Assembly (NCBI RefSeq): GCF_001423745.1 | Contig: NZ_LMPC01000006.1 | Coordinates: forward strand, 97,922-161,921 | Source: Arthrobacter sp. Leaf337 | GTDB taxonomy: Bacteria; Actinomycetota; Actinomycetes; Actinomycetales; Micrococcaceae | Reading direction: 5' to 3' | Length of the DNA: 64,000 nt | Part shown: in pieces, positions 52,805 to 61,840 of the stretch | How the letters are laid out: every line of letters begins with the position of its first letter | How positions within the stretch are numbered: the first letter of the stretch is position 1 | The notes under the pieces: model-generated | The model's input: the letters and a program-made list of their open reading frames with translations, nothing else | What the model was told of the DNA's origin: nothing | Database searches by the model: none | Program-made: the position numbers and the translations under genes

Positions 52805-53710
52805 ATGCAGACTTTCCTTCCCTATCCAGATTTCCAGCAGAGCGCCGCGGTCCTGGACCGCGTCCGGCTCGGCAAGCAGCGTGTCGAGGCGCTGCAAACA
52901 CTGCGTGCGCTGGTGATCCCGGAGTACGGCTGGCAGTCGCACCCGGCCATCCGCATGTGGATGGGCTACGTCCCCGCCCTGACCATGTACGGCCTGGCAA
53001 TGGTTGATGAGTGGATCGCCCGCGGCGGCGAAGACACCACCCGCGCCAAGATCGCCGAATTCGCACCGCAGGCCGACCACGCGGCCTACGCGGCCAAGAT
53101 CCCCATGCCGCCGTGGCTCGGCGAGCCCGACCTGCACCTCAGCCACCGCTCCCGGCTTCTGCAGAAGGAGCCCCGTTTCTACAGCGAACTGTTCCCCGGA
53201 ACGCCCGCGGACCTGGAGTATGTCTGGCCCGAACCCCGGCACGAGTTCCTCCCGGAAGATCCGGTCGGCGACCGGCTCTGGATCCTGCGGGCCAACGTGG
53301 GAGACACCGACCCTGAAAAGCTGGATGTCGTGAGCCTCCCCGAAGTTGGCCGCGCCGCGAAAGCTACCGCCCAGGCCGACGAATACGAGTTCGTCTATGC
53401 AGACACCGACTCGCGCCGCCCAGCCAAGAACCCGAAGAAGCGGCCCCCCAAGCAGCTCGTGAAGAAGCCCACGAAGAAGCGCCAGCAGCAGGAGGAGGCC
53501 TTCCGCACGCTCCCCGGCAACACGGCACTCGCGGTTCCGTTCAATGGGGGCGCCACCTTTGCGCTGGGCAAGGTGCAGGGGCGTCCCATTACGGTGGACG
53601 GCCGCTTCGCCCGCAACTTCCAGGTGACCGAGGTCGTGGAACGCTCATCGTTCGACTACCCCGCCCTGCTGCAGGACCCGCGGCTGTTCTTCCCGGTTCC
53701 GGCGCCGTAG
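52805..53710 (+). CDS. MSMEG_6728-family (pyrimidine-dimer-glycosylase-like) protein
   Basis: Protein of 301 residues. The N-terminal part, MQTFLPYPDFQQSAAVLDRV then RLGKQRVEALQTLRAL and HPAIRMWMGYVPALTMYGLA, is the family's conserved core, related to T4-endonuclease-V-like pyrimidine-dimer DNA glycosylases. Residues ~190-240 form a basic Lys/Pro/Arg-rich linker (RPPKQLVKKPTKKRQQQ) leading to a small beta domain (~245-301). That C-terminal extension is not part of the core family. Likely DNA repair. Confidence 0.82.
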   Translation: MQTFLPYPDFQQSAAVLDRVRLGKQRVEALQTLRALVIPEYGWQSHPAIRMWMGYVPALTMYGLAMVDEWIARGGEDTTRAKIAEFAPQADHAAYAAKIPMPPWLGEPDLHLSHRSRLLQKEPRFYSELFPGTPADLEYVWPEPRHEFLPEDPVGDRLWILRANVGDTDPEKLDVVSLPEVGRAAKATAQADEYEFVYADTDSRRPAKNPKKRPPKQLVKKPTKKRQQQEEAFRTLPGNTALAVPFNGGATFALGKVQGRPITVDGRFARNFQVTEVVERSSFDYPALLQDPRLFFPVPAP

Positions 53711-53719
53711 CTCAGGTTC

Positions 53720-53750
53720 CGGCGCCGCTCCGGCGAGCTGCGGGCGGCGC
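53720..53750. terminator. GC-rich hairpin after 53710
   Basis: Arms GGCGCCGC (53720-53727) and GCGGCGCC (53743-53750) follow the stop by ten bases. No U-run is visible, and the region is GC-rich throughout, so chance pairing is possible. Confidence 0.35.
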
Positions 53751-53791
53751 CGCTGCCGAGCCTGGACCACCGCTCTGGCAGACTGACCCCT

Positions 53792-54715
53792 ATGACTGTT
53801 CTTCTGGCCGGCTGCGGCGATCTTGGTACCGAGGCCGGGCTGCGTTTCGCGGCCGCCGGCCACCGCGTGGTGGGCTGGCGACGCTCGCCGGACAAGCTTC
53901 CGGCGGCCATCGAGGGTGCCAGGGCGGACCTGACCGTCCCGCCGCTGCCGCCCATCCCGGCGGACACCACCGCCGTCGTCGTCGCCGTCGCTGCCTCCTC
54001 CCCCACCGAAGAGGCTTACCGGGCCGCCTACGTGGACGGGCTGTCGAACGTCCTGGATGCGCTGGCCCGCGACCGGAATCACGACGGCGCGGCGTCACCT
54101 TCGCTGCTTCGGCGCGTGTTGTTCGTCTCCTCCACCGCCGTTTACGGCGACGCCGGCGGCGGCTGGGTGGATGAAAGCACGACGCCGGCACCCGGCGGAT
54201 TCTCCGGCCGCATCATCCGCGAGGCGGAGGATCTGCTGCACCAGCGGCTGCTCGGCACAGGAATCTCTCCCGTGGTTCTGCGGCTGGGCGGCATTTACGG
54301 GCCGGGGCGGACCCGGCTGATCGACCAAGTCCGGTCCGGCGCCGCCACGGCACCGGCGGAACCCCGCTACACCAACCGCATCCACCGGGACGACGCTGCC
54401 GCGGCCATCGTGCATTTATGCACCATGGCCGCCGAGCCCGCTCCCGTGTACCTCGGCGTGGACAACGATCCCGCGGAGCTCGGCGAGGTACAGCGTTACC
54501 TGGCCGACGAGCTGGGACTGCCGCTGCCGGCGTCGGACGTTCCGGGTGGTTCCGGTGGCGCTGGTGGCGGTTCCGGCGGCGGCGAGCCGTCCCGGGGCGG
54601 GAACAAGCGGTGCAGCAATGCGCTGCTCCGCAGCACCGGGTTTGAGTTTGCCTACCCCACCTTCCGTGAGGGGTACCGCTCCATTCTCGCCGGCGAAGGC
54701 GTCAGGCATCCGTGA
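53792..54715 (+). CDS. NAD(P)-dependent epimerase/dehydratase family protein
   Basis: Short-chain Rossmann protein of 307 residues. The cofactor loop is LLAGCGDLGTEAGLRFAAAG, a GxGxxG variant. FVSSTAVYGDAGGGWVDEST supplies the catalytic Ser/Thr, while the Tyr of YxxxK is displaced (FSGRIIREAEDLL), so activity as a classical reductase is doubtful. RLGGIYGPGRTRL and NRIHRDDAAAAIVHL are typical of YeeZ-like relatives. A Gly/Ser run (about residues 250-265) interrupts the C-terminal domain. Substrate unknown. Confidence 0.86.
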   Translation: MTVLLAGCGDLGTEAGLRFAAAGHRVVGWRRSPDKLPAAIEGARADLTVPPLPPIPADTTAVVVAVAASSPTEEAYRAAYVDGLSNVLDALARDRNHDGAASPSLLRRVLFVSSTAVYGDAGGGWVDESTTPAPGGFSGRIIREAEDLLHQRLLGTGISPVVLRLGGIYGPGRTRLIDQVRSGAATAPAEPRYTNRIHRDDAAAAIVHLCTMAAEPAPVYLGVDNDPAELGEVQRYLADELGLPLPASDVPGGSGGAGGGSGGGEPSRGGNKRCSNALLRSTGFEFAYPTFREGYRSILAGEGVRHP

Positions 54716-54794
54716 TGCAGCTGCACTTGCCTGCGGCTGAGGCCTTGTTTGTTTCCGAATCCTTGTTCGTGACCGAAGCATCGTAGGGGAAACT

Positions 54795-55202
54795 GTGGAT
54801 TTCCAGCACATCATCGAATCGGTCGGCAGGTTCATGGACTTTGCCGGCGTCGCCGTTATGGTGATCGGCGCCGTCGTCTCCATCCCCATGGCCCTGCGCG
54901 GGTTCCAGCCGAAACGTCTGCCCGAAGGTTCCGAACCGCTTTCCGTCTACCGCTCCTACCGGCAACTGCTGGGTCGTTCCATCCTCCTGGGGCTCGAACT
55001 CCTGGTGGCGGCGGACATCATCCGGACGGTGGCCGTAACGCCCACCTTCGAGAGCGTGGGCGTGCTGGCGATCATCGTGCTCATCCGGACCTTCCTGAGC
55101 TTCTCCCTTGAGCTCGAAATCACCGGCCGCTGGCCTTGGCAGAAACAGCCTGCGGGCGCTGCAGCCACCGCCGGCTCCTCGAGCTCGTCCACTGACGGCT
55201 GA
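54795..55202 (+). CDS. DUF1622 membrane protein
   Basis: Membrane protein of 135 residues with three helices: MDFAGVAVMVIGAVVSIPMAL, a second in GRSILLGLELLVAADIIRTV and a third in VGVLAIIVLIRTFLSFSLELE. This is the DUF1622 pattern. A Ser/Ala-rich tail ends the protein. GTG start at 54795 with GGGGAA upstream. Five bases separate it from the DUF2071 gene that follows. Confidence 0.84.
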   Translation: MDFQHIIESVGRFMDFAGVAVMVIGAVVSIPMALRGFQPKRLPEGSEPLSVYRSYRQLLGRSILLGLELLVAADIIRTVAVTPTFESVGVLAIIVLIRTFLSFSLELEITGRWPWQKQPAGAAATAGSSSSSTDG

Positions 55203-55207
55203 AACCC

Positions 55208-55948
55208 TTGTCCGCCGAGGAATTCCCCGACCCCTGGCCGGATCCGCCCGAGCTGCCCTCCCCGGTCATCATGGACCAGCGGTGGACGGATGCCGTGTTC
55301 CTGCACTGGCGCATCCCCGCCGTGGCGGCTGCAGCGTTCATGCCGCCCGGAGTCGTGCCGGACGAATTCGACGGCTCAGCGTGGGTGGGCTTGATCGGCT
55401 TCCGCATGCAGCAGGCGGGCATCGGCCGCGGGCCCGCGGTGCCGTTCTTCGGGGACTTCAACGAGATCAACGTCCGGCTGTATTCACGGGAGCCGGACGG
55501 GACCCGAGGCGTGGTCTTCCTGAGCTTGGACGCGGACCGGCTGGCTGTGGTGCTGGCCGCACGCGCCGCCGGGATTCCCTATGTGTGGTCGCACGCGCAC
55601 TTCCGTCGGGGCGGTCCAGGAGACCCGTCGACTGGCTATTCTGTGCGCCGGTTTCAGCATGGGGCGACGAGCGACTTTGCGGTGGTTCCGGTGCTGGACG
55701 ACATCGCCGCGGATCCGCTCTCCATCCACCTGACGGCGAGATTCGGCTTGCACTCCCGCTTCCGCGGCCGCACGCTCTACATCCCGAACACCCACACGGC
55801 ATGGCCCCTGTACCGCGCCGAACTGACGGTCCTTGAAGACGGGTTGATCAGCGCCGCCGGACTAGAGGTGTCGGGTCCACCCGAGTCCGTGTTGTACTCC
55901 CCCGGCGTCCGGACGCAGTTCGGCAGGCCACGGGTGCTGGGGGCTTAA
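55208..55948 (+). CDS. DUF2071 protein
   Basis: Soluble protein of 246 residues resembling the acetoacetate-decarboxylase-like DUF2071 family: DQRWTDAVFLHWRIPA, WVGLIGFRMQQAGIG, FFGDFNEINVRLYSREPDGTRGVVFLSLDADRL (broken by variable positions), and FRGRTLYIPNTHTAWPLYRAEL. The TTG start at 55208 follows the DUF1622 stop by five bases, indicating coupling; no better start exists upstream. Enzymatic role is not established. Confidence 0.82.
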   Translation: MSAEEFPDPWPDPPELPSPVIMDQRWTDAVFLHWRIPAVAAAAFMPPGVVPDEFDGSAWVGLIGFRMQQAGIGRGPAVPFFGDFNEINVRLYSREPDGTRGVVFLSLDADRLAVVLAARAAGIPYVWSHAHFRRGGPGDPSTGYSVRRFQHGATSDFAVVPVLDDIAADPLSIHLTARFGLHSRFRGRTLYIPNTHTAWPLYRAELTVLEDGLISAAGLEVSGPPESVLYSPGVRTQFGRPRVLGA

Positions 55949-56030
55949 AGGGGACGGGCGGGCGCGGCGGGGGCGGGGCTGGAGATTGGGGCCGCACGTG
56001 TCCGTTCGCGCTTCCCTGCGGGGCGAGTGC

Positions 56031-57065
56031 TCAGGAAACCTCCGCGGCCTCGCGGACGGCTGAAGTGCCCGGATCGGGAGCACGCCTTCGTGCCACGCGC
56101 CGGGCGATGGCGGCACACACCACCAGCTGCATGGCGTGGTACATGATCACCGGGAGGATCACCACGCCGGCCAGCGGGCCGTGGAACAGGATCGCCGACA
56201 GGGGCAGGCCGGTCGCGAGGCTCTTCTCCGATCCGCAGAACATGATGGCGGTGGAGTCAGCCCGCGCAAACCCCATTTTTCGGCTTGCCAGGGACGTCAC
56301 CGTCAAGGCCACAGCCAGCATTAGGGCGCAGATCCCGGCGGTCACGGCCAGCTGCGCGGGCGGCAGCTTTTGCCACAGCCCGTTGGCGACGGCGGCACCG
56401 AAGGCCGCATAGACCACCAGGAGGATGGCTCCGCGGTCCACGATCTTCAAGGGCAGGGCGTGCCTGGCAGCCCAGCCGCCCAGCCGCCGGTTGAGCAGCT
56501 GTCCGAGCACAAACGGAAGCACTATCTGGAGCACAATCTTCACAGCCGAGGCGAGATTCATCCCGCTGTAGGACCCCAACGCCAGCGCCACGAGCAGCGG
56601 CGTCACCACGATCCCCAGCAGGTTGGAGATGGAGGCCGCACAAACAGCCGCAGCCGTATTGCCTCTCCCGATACCCGTGAAGGTGATGGCCGTTTGCACC
56701 GCAGTGGGGAGCATGGTCAGGAACAGGAGCCCGGCCACCAGCTCATGAGTCAGGTACCAGGAGGATGCCGCCGCCACCCCGAGTCCCATCAGCGGAAAGA
56801 ACACAAAAGAGGCGGCAGCAATGACCAGATGGAGCCGCCATGCCTTGAACCCCTGTACTGCTGCCGAGGTGGACAGGCGCAGCCCGCTGATGAAGAACTG
56901 CACCGCCACCGCTATGCCGCCGGCTGCGGCCAGGACAGACCCCAGCTCCCCCTGCGGCGGGAATACCGCCGCCGCCACCAGCGTCAGCAGCAGAAGCACC
57001 ACAAACGGATCCAGCCAGCCGAAGCGCCTGCTGACCGAGGCCGCTCCAATTCCCAAAATTCCCAT
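56031..57065 (-). CDS. bile-acid:sodium-symporter-type transporter
   Basis: Ten-helix secondary transporter of 344 residues of the SBF-like family (PF13593 group, related to arsenite/bile-acid carriers). Sodium-site-like crossing segments are visible in LLFLTMLPTAVQTAITFTGIGRGN and FCGSEKSLATGLPLSAILF. Such proteins commonly import organic anions with sodium. It is divergent from the GntR gene across 136 bases that hold two copies of a candidate GntR site, so it probably belongs to that regulon as a second uptake route. Confidence 0.88.
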   Translation of the reverse strand: MGILGIGAASVSRRFGWLDPFVVLLLLTLVAAAVFPPQGELGSVLAAAGGIAVAVQFFISGLRLSTSAAVQGFKAWRLHLVIAAASFVFFPLMGLGVAAASSWYLTHELVAGLLFLTMLPTAVQTAITFTGIGRGNTAAAVCAASISNLLGIVVTPLLVALALGSYSGMNLASAVKIVLQIVLPFVLGQLLNRRLGGWAARHALPLKIVDRGAILLVVYAAFGAAVANGLWQKLPPAQLAVTAGICALMLAVALTVTSLASRKMGFARADSTAIMFCGSEKSLATGLPLSAILFHGPLAGVVILPVIMYHAMQLVVCAAIARRVARRRAPDPGTSAVREAAEVS

Positions 57066-57104
57066 GAATGAGCATCCTCCGCATCGACGATCCGCTTAAG
57101 AATA

Positions 57105-57123
57105 CTGTAGACATTTTTACAAA
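57105..57123 (-). promoter_or_regulatory. candidate GntR operator upstream of the symporter
   Basis: CTGTAGACATTTTTACAAA (57105-57123). The complement of 59448-59466 is the same except at one base (T to A at position 10), 18 of 19 identical. Both contain TGTAGACA, the TGT-N2-ACA core expected for FCD-type GntR sites. On the minus strand it overlaps the symporter promoter region just before a TATTCT -10-like element (57105-57100 area), so binding should repress. Confidence 0.75.
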
Positions 57124-57171
57124 ACGTCCGCCGGTGTTAACGATGTGTAAACTCCTGCCGGAGCGAGTCGA

Positions 57172-57197
57172 TTGACAATCTGTAGACAGTAGTCTGG
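57172..57197 (+). promoter_or_regulatory. gntR promoter element with partial operator
   Basis: TTGACA (57172-57177) is a perfect -35. The next bases, CTGTAGACAGTAGTCTGG (57180-57197), repeat the first nine bases of the operator seen at 57105 and 59448, CTGTAGACA. The GntR start codon is at 57202, with only a weak, too-close ribosome-binding site, so a short or absent leader is likely. Confidence 0.6.
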
Positions 57198-57201
57198 AAG
57201 C

Positions 57202-57906
57202 ATGATCGTCCAGGAAAGCCTTGTTTCACTCGCAGCACAGGAGATTCGCAAGCTGATTGTCAGCGGCGAGCTGGCGCCGGGCGACAAACTCAATGAACCC
57301 CCGCTCGCCGAACGGCTCGGCATCTCACGCCCTCCCCTGCGCGAAGCACTGCGCATGCTGGAAAGTGAAGGCCTGCTCGAACAGACACCGCGCCGGGGCT
57401 ATCGCGTGGTGGAAATGACGGAGTCGGACATCAACGAGATCTACTCACTCCGGCGGGCACTGGAAATGTTTGCCCTGGACCTCCTGCTCGCCAGGAAAGA
57501 CCCGTCCGCCTACCCGGCCTTGGATCCGATCATGACCACCATGAGGGCCGCCGCCAAGCGCGGCGACCAAGCCACCGTGGTGCAGGCCAACGTTGACTTC
57601 CACACGGCACTCGTGGAAGCTGCCGGCCACCGCCGGCTGACAGATGCCTACCGTTCCCTCATGCTTCAGATGCAGCTGTGCATGGCAGCCAACGTAATCA
57701 GCGAGGCCCGCACCAAGGGCGACCTCAGCAAGGGCTGCGACCGGCATGCGGCTTTGCTCGCATGCCTGCGGTCCGGAGATGCTGAGCGTATTCGCCGCGA
57801 GTTCGAAGAGCACGGCGAACGCGACTACCTCGAACGCGGGGGAAGCTCCGCGGAATCGGCCGCAGGCCAGGAATCCGGGGCGCACCCTGCAGGCATCGCG
57901 GGATGA
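57202..57906 (+). CDS. GntR-family (FCD/FadR type) regulator
   Basis: Regulator of 234 residues. The winged helix is LVSLAAQEIRKLIVSGELAP, GDKLNEPPLAERLGISRPPL and REALRMLESEGLL (about 6-70). An all-helical FCD effector domain (about 80-215) follows, with the metal-type residues in DFHTALVEAAGHRRL and GCDRHAALLACLRSGD (His and Asp). Its stop overlaps the amidase ATG by ATGA. Effector is probably the substrate of the amidase/ABC/FAH enzymes or a derivative. It is expected to bind the CTGTAGACA elements at 57105, 57180 and 59448. Confidence 0.92.
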   Translation: MIVQESLVSLAAQEIRKLIVSGELAPGDKLNEPPLAERLGISRPPLREALRMLESEGLLEQTPRRGYRVVEMTESDINEIYSLRRALEMFALDLLLARKDPSAYPALDPIMTTMRAAAKRGDQATVVQANVDFHTALVEAAGHRRLTDAYRSLMLQMQLCMAANVISEARTKGDLSKGCDRHAALLACLRSGDAERIRREFEEHGERDYLERGGSSAESAAGQESGAHPAGIAG

Positions 57907-59351
57907 CGGCGTCAGTGCTGCAACAACTCAACACGGGCATGCTGGACGCAACAGCCATTGCCGAAGCCGTCCAGAACGGATCGCTGACCGCTTTCGACGT
58001 CGTGGCCGCCGCCCGAACCCGCGCCCAGTCCCCGGCCGGGCGGGCTATGAACGCTTTCATCACCGAAGACTGGGACCGGGCCGCCCGCGCTGCTGCCGCC
58101 GTCGACCGCCGCCGCGCCGCCGGTGAGGCACTGGGACCGCTGGCCGGCGTGCCGTTCAGCGTCAAGGACGTGATCGCCGTCGCCGGCCTCCCCATCACGG
58201 GCGCCAGTAAGGCGTTTGCGGACACAGTGGCGACGACGACGGCGCCGGCAGTCCAGCGCCTGCTGGACGCTGACGCGATCCTGATCGGCAAGACCAACTG
58301 CCCCGAGTTCGCCTTCGGCGTTACGTGCGACAGCCCCCTCCTGGGCAGGACCGGCAACCCCCGGTTTCCGGCGAACACGCCAGGCGGCTCCAGCGGAGGC
58401 GAGGCCGCGTCGCTGGCCGCAGGCATCTCTGCGCTGGGAGTCGGCACCGATTTCGGCGGCTCCGTCCGCTGGCCCGCCCAGTGCGTGGGGGTCGCCGCGC
58501 TTCGTCCGGGCATTGGTTCTGTTCCCGGGGACGGCCAGGTTCCGGGCGTTGGCGGCAGTTTCGGAGCGAACGGAACCGTGCCGGCCGCGAGCCCGGGGAT
58601 GCAGGGTACGTTCCAGACCATCGGCCCCATGGCCAGGTCCGTGCGCGACCTGCGGTCGGCGTATCTCATCATGTCCGGGGCCGAGGCCCGTGGCGTGGCC
58701 GACCGGCAGGAATCGACCGGAGGCCTCATGCCATCCGCGGGCTCCCGGCGCCCGTTCCGGATCACCTGGAGCGACGGCGCCGCGCTCGGCCCCGTCCGCG
58801 CGGAGGTCACGGCACTGATAGAGCGGCTGGCCGCTGCGTTGGCGGGCGACGGCCACACGGTCCGGCACCAGCCGGACCTGTTCGCGGACTGCCTGCCACC
58901 CTACAACCGGCTTCGGGCCGTGGATCCCATGGTGGACCATGCCGCGGCCGTCAAGGGACGCGAAGACGGCGTAACAGCCGCCAACCTCCAGACCATCCAG
59001 GCGTCGTTCGCTGCCACTGCCGCCGACGTGGAGATTGCCTGGCAGGCTGCCAATTCCGCGCGCTCCGCCGCCTTGACCCAGCTTGCGGCGGTGGACATCG
59101 CCCTGCTCCCGGTGGCGGGAGGCCCCGCGGGCGACCCCGACGGCCGCCTGGACATCGACGGCCAGACAGCCGAGGGCTGGGAAATCATGGGGCATTGCCG
59201 GGCCGTCACGCTGACCGGATGCCCTGCGGTGTCCTTGCCGGTCGGGTTGTCCAACGAGGGCCTGCCGCTGTCCGTGCAAATTGTGGCCGGGCCGGGCGGC
59301 GAACTGACTGCGTTGGACTTCGCCGTCGTGCTGGAGAGCCTGGATATCTGA
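57903..59351 (+). CDS. amidase (amidase signature family)
   Basis: Amidase-signature hydrolase of 482 residues. The Ser-cisSer-Lys triad is intact: FSVKDV (Lys88), PGGSSGGEAAS (cis-Ser163), and GTDFGGSVRWPAQC (nucleophile Ser187). It hydrolyses an amide to a carboxylate and ammonia; the substrate may be an aryl or alkyl amide or an amino-acid amide. It is translationally coupled to GntR and precedes an ABC importer whose operon begins after 235 bases. No signal peptide, so it is cytoplasmic. The natural pairing is uptake then deamidation. Confidence 0.93.
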   Translation: MTASVLQQLNTGMLDATAIAEAVQNGSLTAFDVVAAARTRAQSPAGRAMNAFITEDWDRAARAAAAVDRRRAAGEALGPLAGVPFSVKDVIAVAGLPITGASKAFADTVATTTAPAVQRLLDADAILIGKTNCPEFAFGVTCDSPLLGRTGNPRFPANTPGGSSGGEAASLAAGISALGVGTDFGGSVRWPAQCVGVAALRPGIGSVPGDGQVPGVGGSFGANGTVPAASPGMQGTFQTIGPMARSVRDLRSAYLIMSGAEARGVADRQESTGGLMPSAGSRRPFRITWSDGAALGPVRAEVTALIERLAAALAGDGHTVRHQPDLFADCLPPYNRLRAVDPMVDHAAAVKGREDGVTAANLQTIQASFAATAADVEIAWQAANSARSAALTQLAAVDIALLPVAGGPAGDPDGRLDIDGQTAEGWEIMGHCRAVTLTGCPAVSLPVGLSNEGLPLSVQIVAGPGGELTALDFAVVLESLDI

Positions 59352-59586
59352 GGTTCCCATGCCCGATTCGGGGCACGCCTGCGGGGCACGTCTGCGTTGC
59401 CGACAGGCTGCCAACGGGGCTGCCGCAGCGGGCTCCAGGTTCCCTAATTTGTAAAATTGTCTACAGAATTCATAATTAACATCTCGGAAACGAAGCAGGC
59501 CATTCCCGGACACACGGAACCCATAGCGTCTTAGCTGTCAGGCAATCATCACTGGCACCTGGATCACTGAAAGTGGGAAGCAACGC
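59352..59586 (+). promoter_or_regulatory. intergenic region with operator and promoter of the second ABC operon
   Basis: The inverted operator TTTGTAAAATTGTCTACAG lies at 59448-59466. TTGTAA (59449-59454) and CATAAT (59471-59476) with 16 bases between them form a fair promoter that overlaps it. This puts the operon's promoter under the same regulator as the symporter. GGGAAG then precedes the ATG at 59587, after a leader of about 100 bases. Confidence 0.72.
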
Positions 59587-60384
59587 ATGTTTTCACGCAC
59601 TAGCAAAGCCGCCGTCGTCGCCACTCTGGCCGCTCTGGCCCTCGCTGCGAGCGGCTGCTCAGCCAGTAGCACCGCCTCCGCAGGCACGGCCGCGAAGGAA
59701 AAGTTCACCATCGCCACGAGCGGCACGTTCCGCCCCATTACTTTCTCCGAGGGCGGCAAGCTCACCGGCTTCGATATTGAAGTGGGCACCATGATCGCGG
59801 ACAAACTCGGCATGGAAGCAGAATTCGTTGAGGGTCAGCTGTCCGGACTTCTCCCGGGGCTGAACAGCGGGAAGTTCGACGCCGTGATGTCAGGCCTCAC
59901 CATGACTGAACCGCGCAAGCAGTCCATCACCTTCTCCGCTCCCTACCTCGCCGACGGCGCAGTGGCAGTGGTGTCCAAGAACAACAGCTCAGTCCAGGAC
60001 GTCAGCAAACTGGACGGCTTCAAAGTGGGCGCAATCGGCGGCTCCGGCACTGAATCAGACGTCAAAGGCATCGGCGGGTTCACCGAGCTCAAGGCCTACC
60101 CCGGCGCCCCTGAAGGCTTCGCCGACGTCGCCGCCGGACGCATCGACGTCTTTGCCACCGGCCGGATCGCCGCGGAGAACTTCATGAAGAACTCCCCGCT
60201 CGCAGCGGACCTGAAAATCCTGGGCGAGGTGTACGGAACCAAGCCCGCCGGCGTCGGACTTCCCAAGAGCGACACCGAGATGAAGCCCAAGGTGGACAAG
60301 ATCATCGCCGAACTGAAGGCGGACGGCACCCTGGAGAAACTGAACCAGAAGTGGTTCGGCTTCACCGTGGCAATCCCGGAGTAA
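59587..60384 (+). CDS. polar amino-acid-type ABC substrate-binding lipoprotein
   Basis: Extracellular binding protein (SBP_bac_3) of 265 residues. Signal with Lys/Arg, hydrophobic core and lipobox ASGC (Cys24). Family segments: FTIATSGTFRPITFSEGGKL, GFDIEVGTMIADKLGMEAEF, GLTMTEPRKQSITFSAPYL and a typical C-terminal end KADGTLEKLNQKWFGFTV. It is related in type, but not closely in sequence, to the 2114-3016 binding protein. Nine bases lie between its stop and the permease start. Confidence 0.93.
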   Translation: MFSRTSKAAVVATLAALALAASGCSASSTASAGTAAKEKFTIATSGTFRPITFSEGGKLTGFDIEVGTMIADKLGMEAEFVEGQLSGLLPGLNSGKFDAVMSGLTMTEPRKQSITFSAPYLADGAVAVVSKNNSSVQDVSKLDGFKVGAIGGSGTESDVKGIGGFTELKAYPGAPEGFADVAAGRIDVFATGRIAAENFMKNSPLAADLKILGEVYGTKPAGVGLPKSDTEMKPKVDKIIAELKADGTLEKLNQKWFGFTVAIPE

Positions 60385-60392
60385 CTGCCGCC

Positions 60393-61094
60393 ATGAATAT
60401 CCCTGAGCCCGGCTCTGTAGCAGCCGAATATTTCCCCATCTTCCTGAACGGCGCCCTGACAACACTGGGGATCGTCGCCGCGGCCATCGTCTGCGCCACC
60501 GTTTTGGGATACGTGATCGCCACGCTGCGGCTCTCGCGGATCCGCGCCCTGCGCATCTTCGCAGCGGCGTACGTCTGGTTCTTCCGGGGCCTTCCGCTGA
60601 TGCTTTCGCTGTTCTTCTTCTATTACACGAAGCCGTTCGGACTGACACTGGACGCGTTCTCGGCGGGCCTGATCGCCATGAGCCTGAACTCGGCGTCGTT
60701 CTTCTCGGAAATCATCAGGGCCGGGCTCAAGTCCGTCAACACCGGACACCTGGAAGCAGCCGACTCCGTCGGCATGAACCCGCTGCAGAAGTTCCTCCGC
60801 GTCACCGGCCCCGAGGGCATCCGCCTGATGACCCCGCCGTACATCAACAACTGCATCATCATGCTCAAGGAGTCGGCCCAGATTTCGGTGATCACGGTCC
60901 CCGACCTGATGCTTCAGGGGCAGAAGGCCTATAACTCCACGTACAACGTCATGGAGACGCTGGGCGTCGTGGCTGCGATGTACCTGGCCATGACCAGCCT
61001 CCTGATGGCCCTCCAGATCATCATCGAAAAGAAGACCGGCCGAAAAATGGGCACCACGAAATCACTCCGCGAGACCGTAGGGAGCATGGCATGA
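60393..61094 (+). CDS. polar amino-acid-type ABC permease
   Basis: Membrane subunit of 233 residues with about five helices and the family start [28 protein letters not shown]. The EAA loop is [20 protein letters not shown] followed by [20 protein letters not shown]. The start at 60393 (MNIPEPG) is chosen over the 60351 frame because it avoids overlap with the binding protein. It ends in ATGA overlap with the ATPase. Confidence 0.92.
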   Translation: MNIPEPGSVAAEYFPIFLNGALTTLGIVAAAIVCATVLGYVIATLRLSRIRALRIFAAAYVWFFRGLPLMLSLFFFYYTKPFGLTLDAFSAGLIAMSLNSASFFSEIIRAGLKSVNTGHLEAADSVGMNPLQKFLRVTGPEGIRLMTPPYINNCIIMLKESAQISVITVPDLMLQGQKAYNSTYNVMETLGVVAAMYLAMTSLLMALQIIIEKKTGRKMGTTKSLRETVGSMA

Positions 61095-61840
61095 TCAGCA
61101 TCACCGGATTGACCAAGAGCTACGGTTCCCGCGAAGTACTCAAAGACGTGGACCTGCGCATCCTGCCGGGCGAGGTGGTGGCCATCATCGGCCCCAGCGG
61201 CGCCGGCAAGAGCACGCTCCTGCGCTGCATCAACATGCTGGAAGTCCCTGATTCCGGGCGCATCCACGTGGACGGCCGGCAGGTGTTCTACACGCCGAAT
61301 TCGCGCGGAAAGCTGGGTGTGCTGGACCAGTTCCGGCTGACCTGGCTGCGGCGGGAAATCTCCATGGTGTTCCAGCAGTTCAACCTGTGGCCGCACCGGA
61401 CCGTCCTGGACAACCTCCTTGAGGGTCCCGTCATCTCCAAACGCGAGAAGCGCGCCGTCGCCGAACCCCGTGCACTGGAGAAACTGCGCTCGGTGGGCCT
61501 CGAGGAAAAGGCGGACGCCTACCCGGCAGACCTTTCCGGAGGGCAGCAGCAGCGTGTGGCCATCTGCCGGGCGCTGATGATGGAGCCCAAGGCAATCCTG
61601 TTTGACGAGCCCACGTCCGCTTTGGACCCTGAGCTGGTCAACGAGGTCCTGGACATCATGGCCAAGCTGGCGAAAACCGGCATGACCATGGTGATCGTGA
61701 CCCACGAGATGAAGTTCGCCCGCGAGGTGGCGGACCGGGTGATCTTCATGGAACATGGCGGCATCGTGGCGGAAGGGCCGCCGGACGAGGTGTTCCAGCA
61801 CCCGCGGCTCCGCGTCTACGCATCCCACCTAAGCCACTGA
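61091..61840 (+). CDS. polar amino-acid-type ABC ATP-binding protein
   Basis: ATPase of 249 residues: Walker [10 protein letters not shown] near 36-44, [13 protein letters not shown] around the Q-loop, [15 protein letters not shown], and [14 protein letters not shown], then [21 protein letters not shown] with the H-loop. Its stop overlaps the start of the FAH hydrolase (TGATG), so importer and enzyme are coupled. Closely similar in design to the 279-1046 ATPase; the two importers are separate. Confidence 0.93.
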   Translation: MISITGLTKSYGSREVLKDVDLRILPGEVVAIIGPSGAGKSTLLRCINMLEVPDSGRIHVDGRQVFYTPNSRGKLGVLDQFRLTWLRREISMVFQQFNLWPHRTVLDNLLEGPVISKREKRAVAEPRALEKLRSVGLEEKADAYPADLSGGQQQRVAICRALMMEPKAILFDEPTSALDPELVNEVLDIMAKLAKTGMTMVIVTHEMKFAREVADRVIFMEHGGIVAEGPPDEVFQHPRLRVYASHLSH

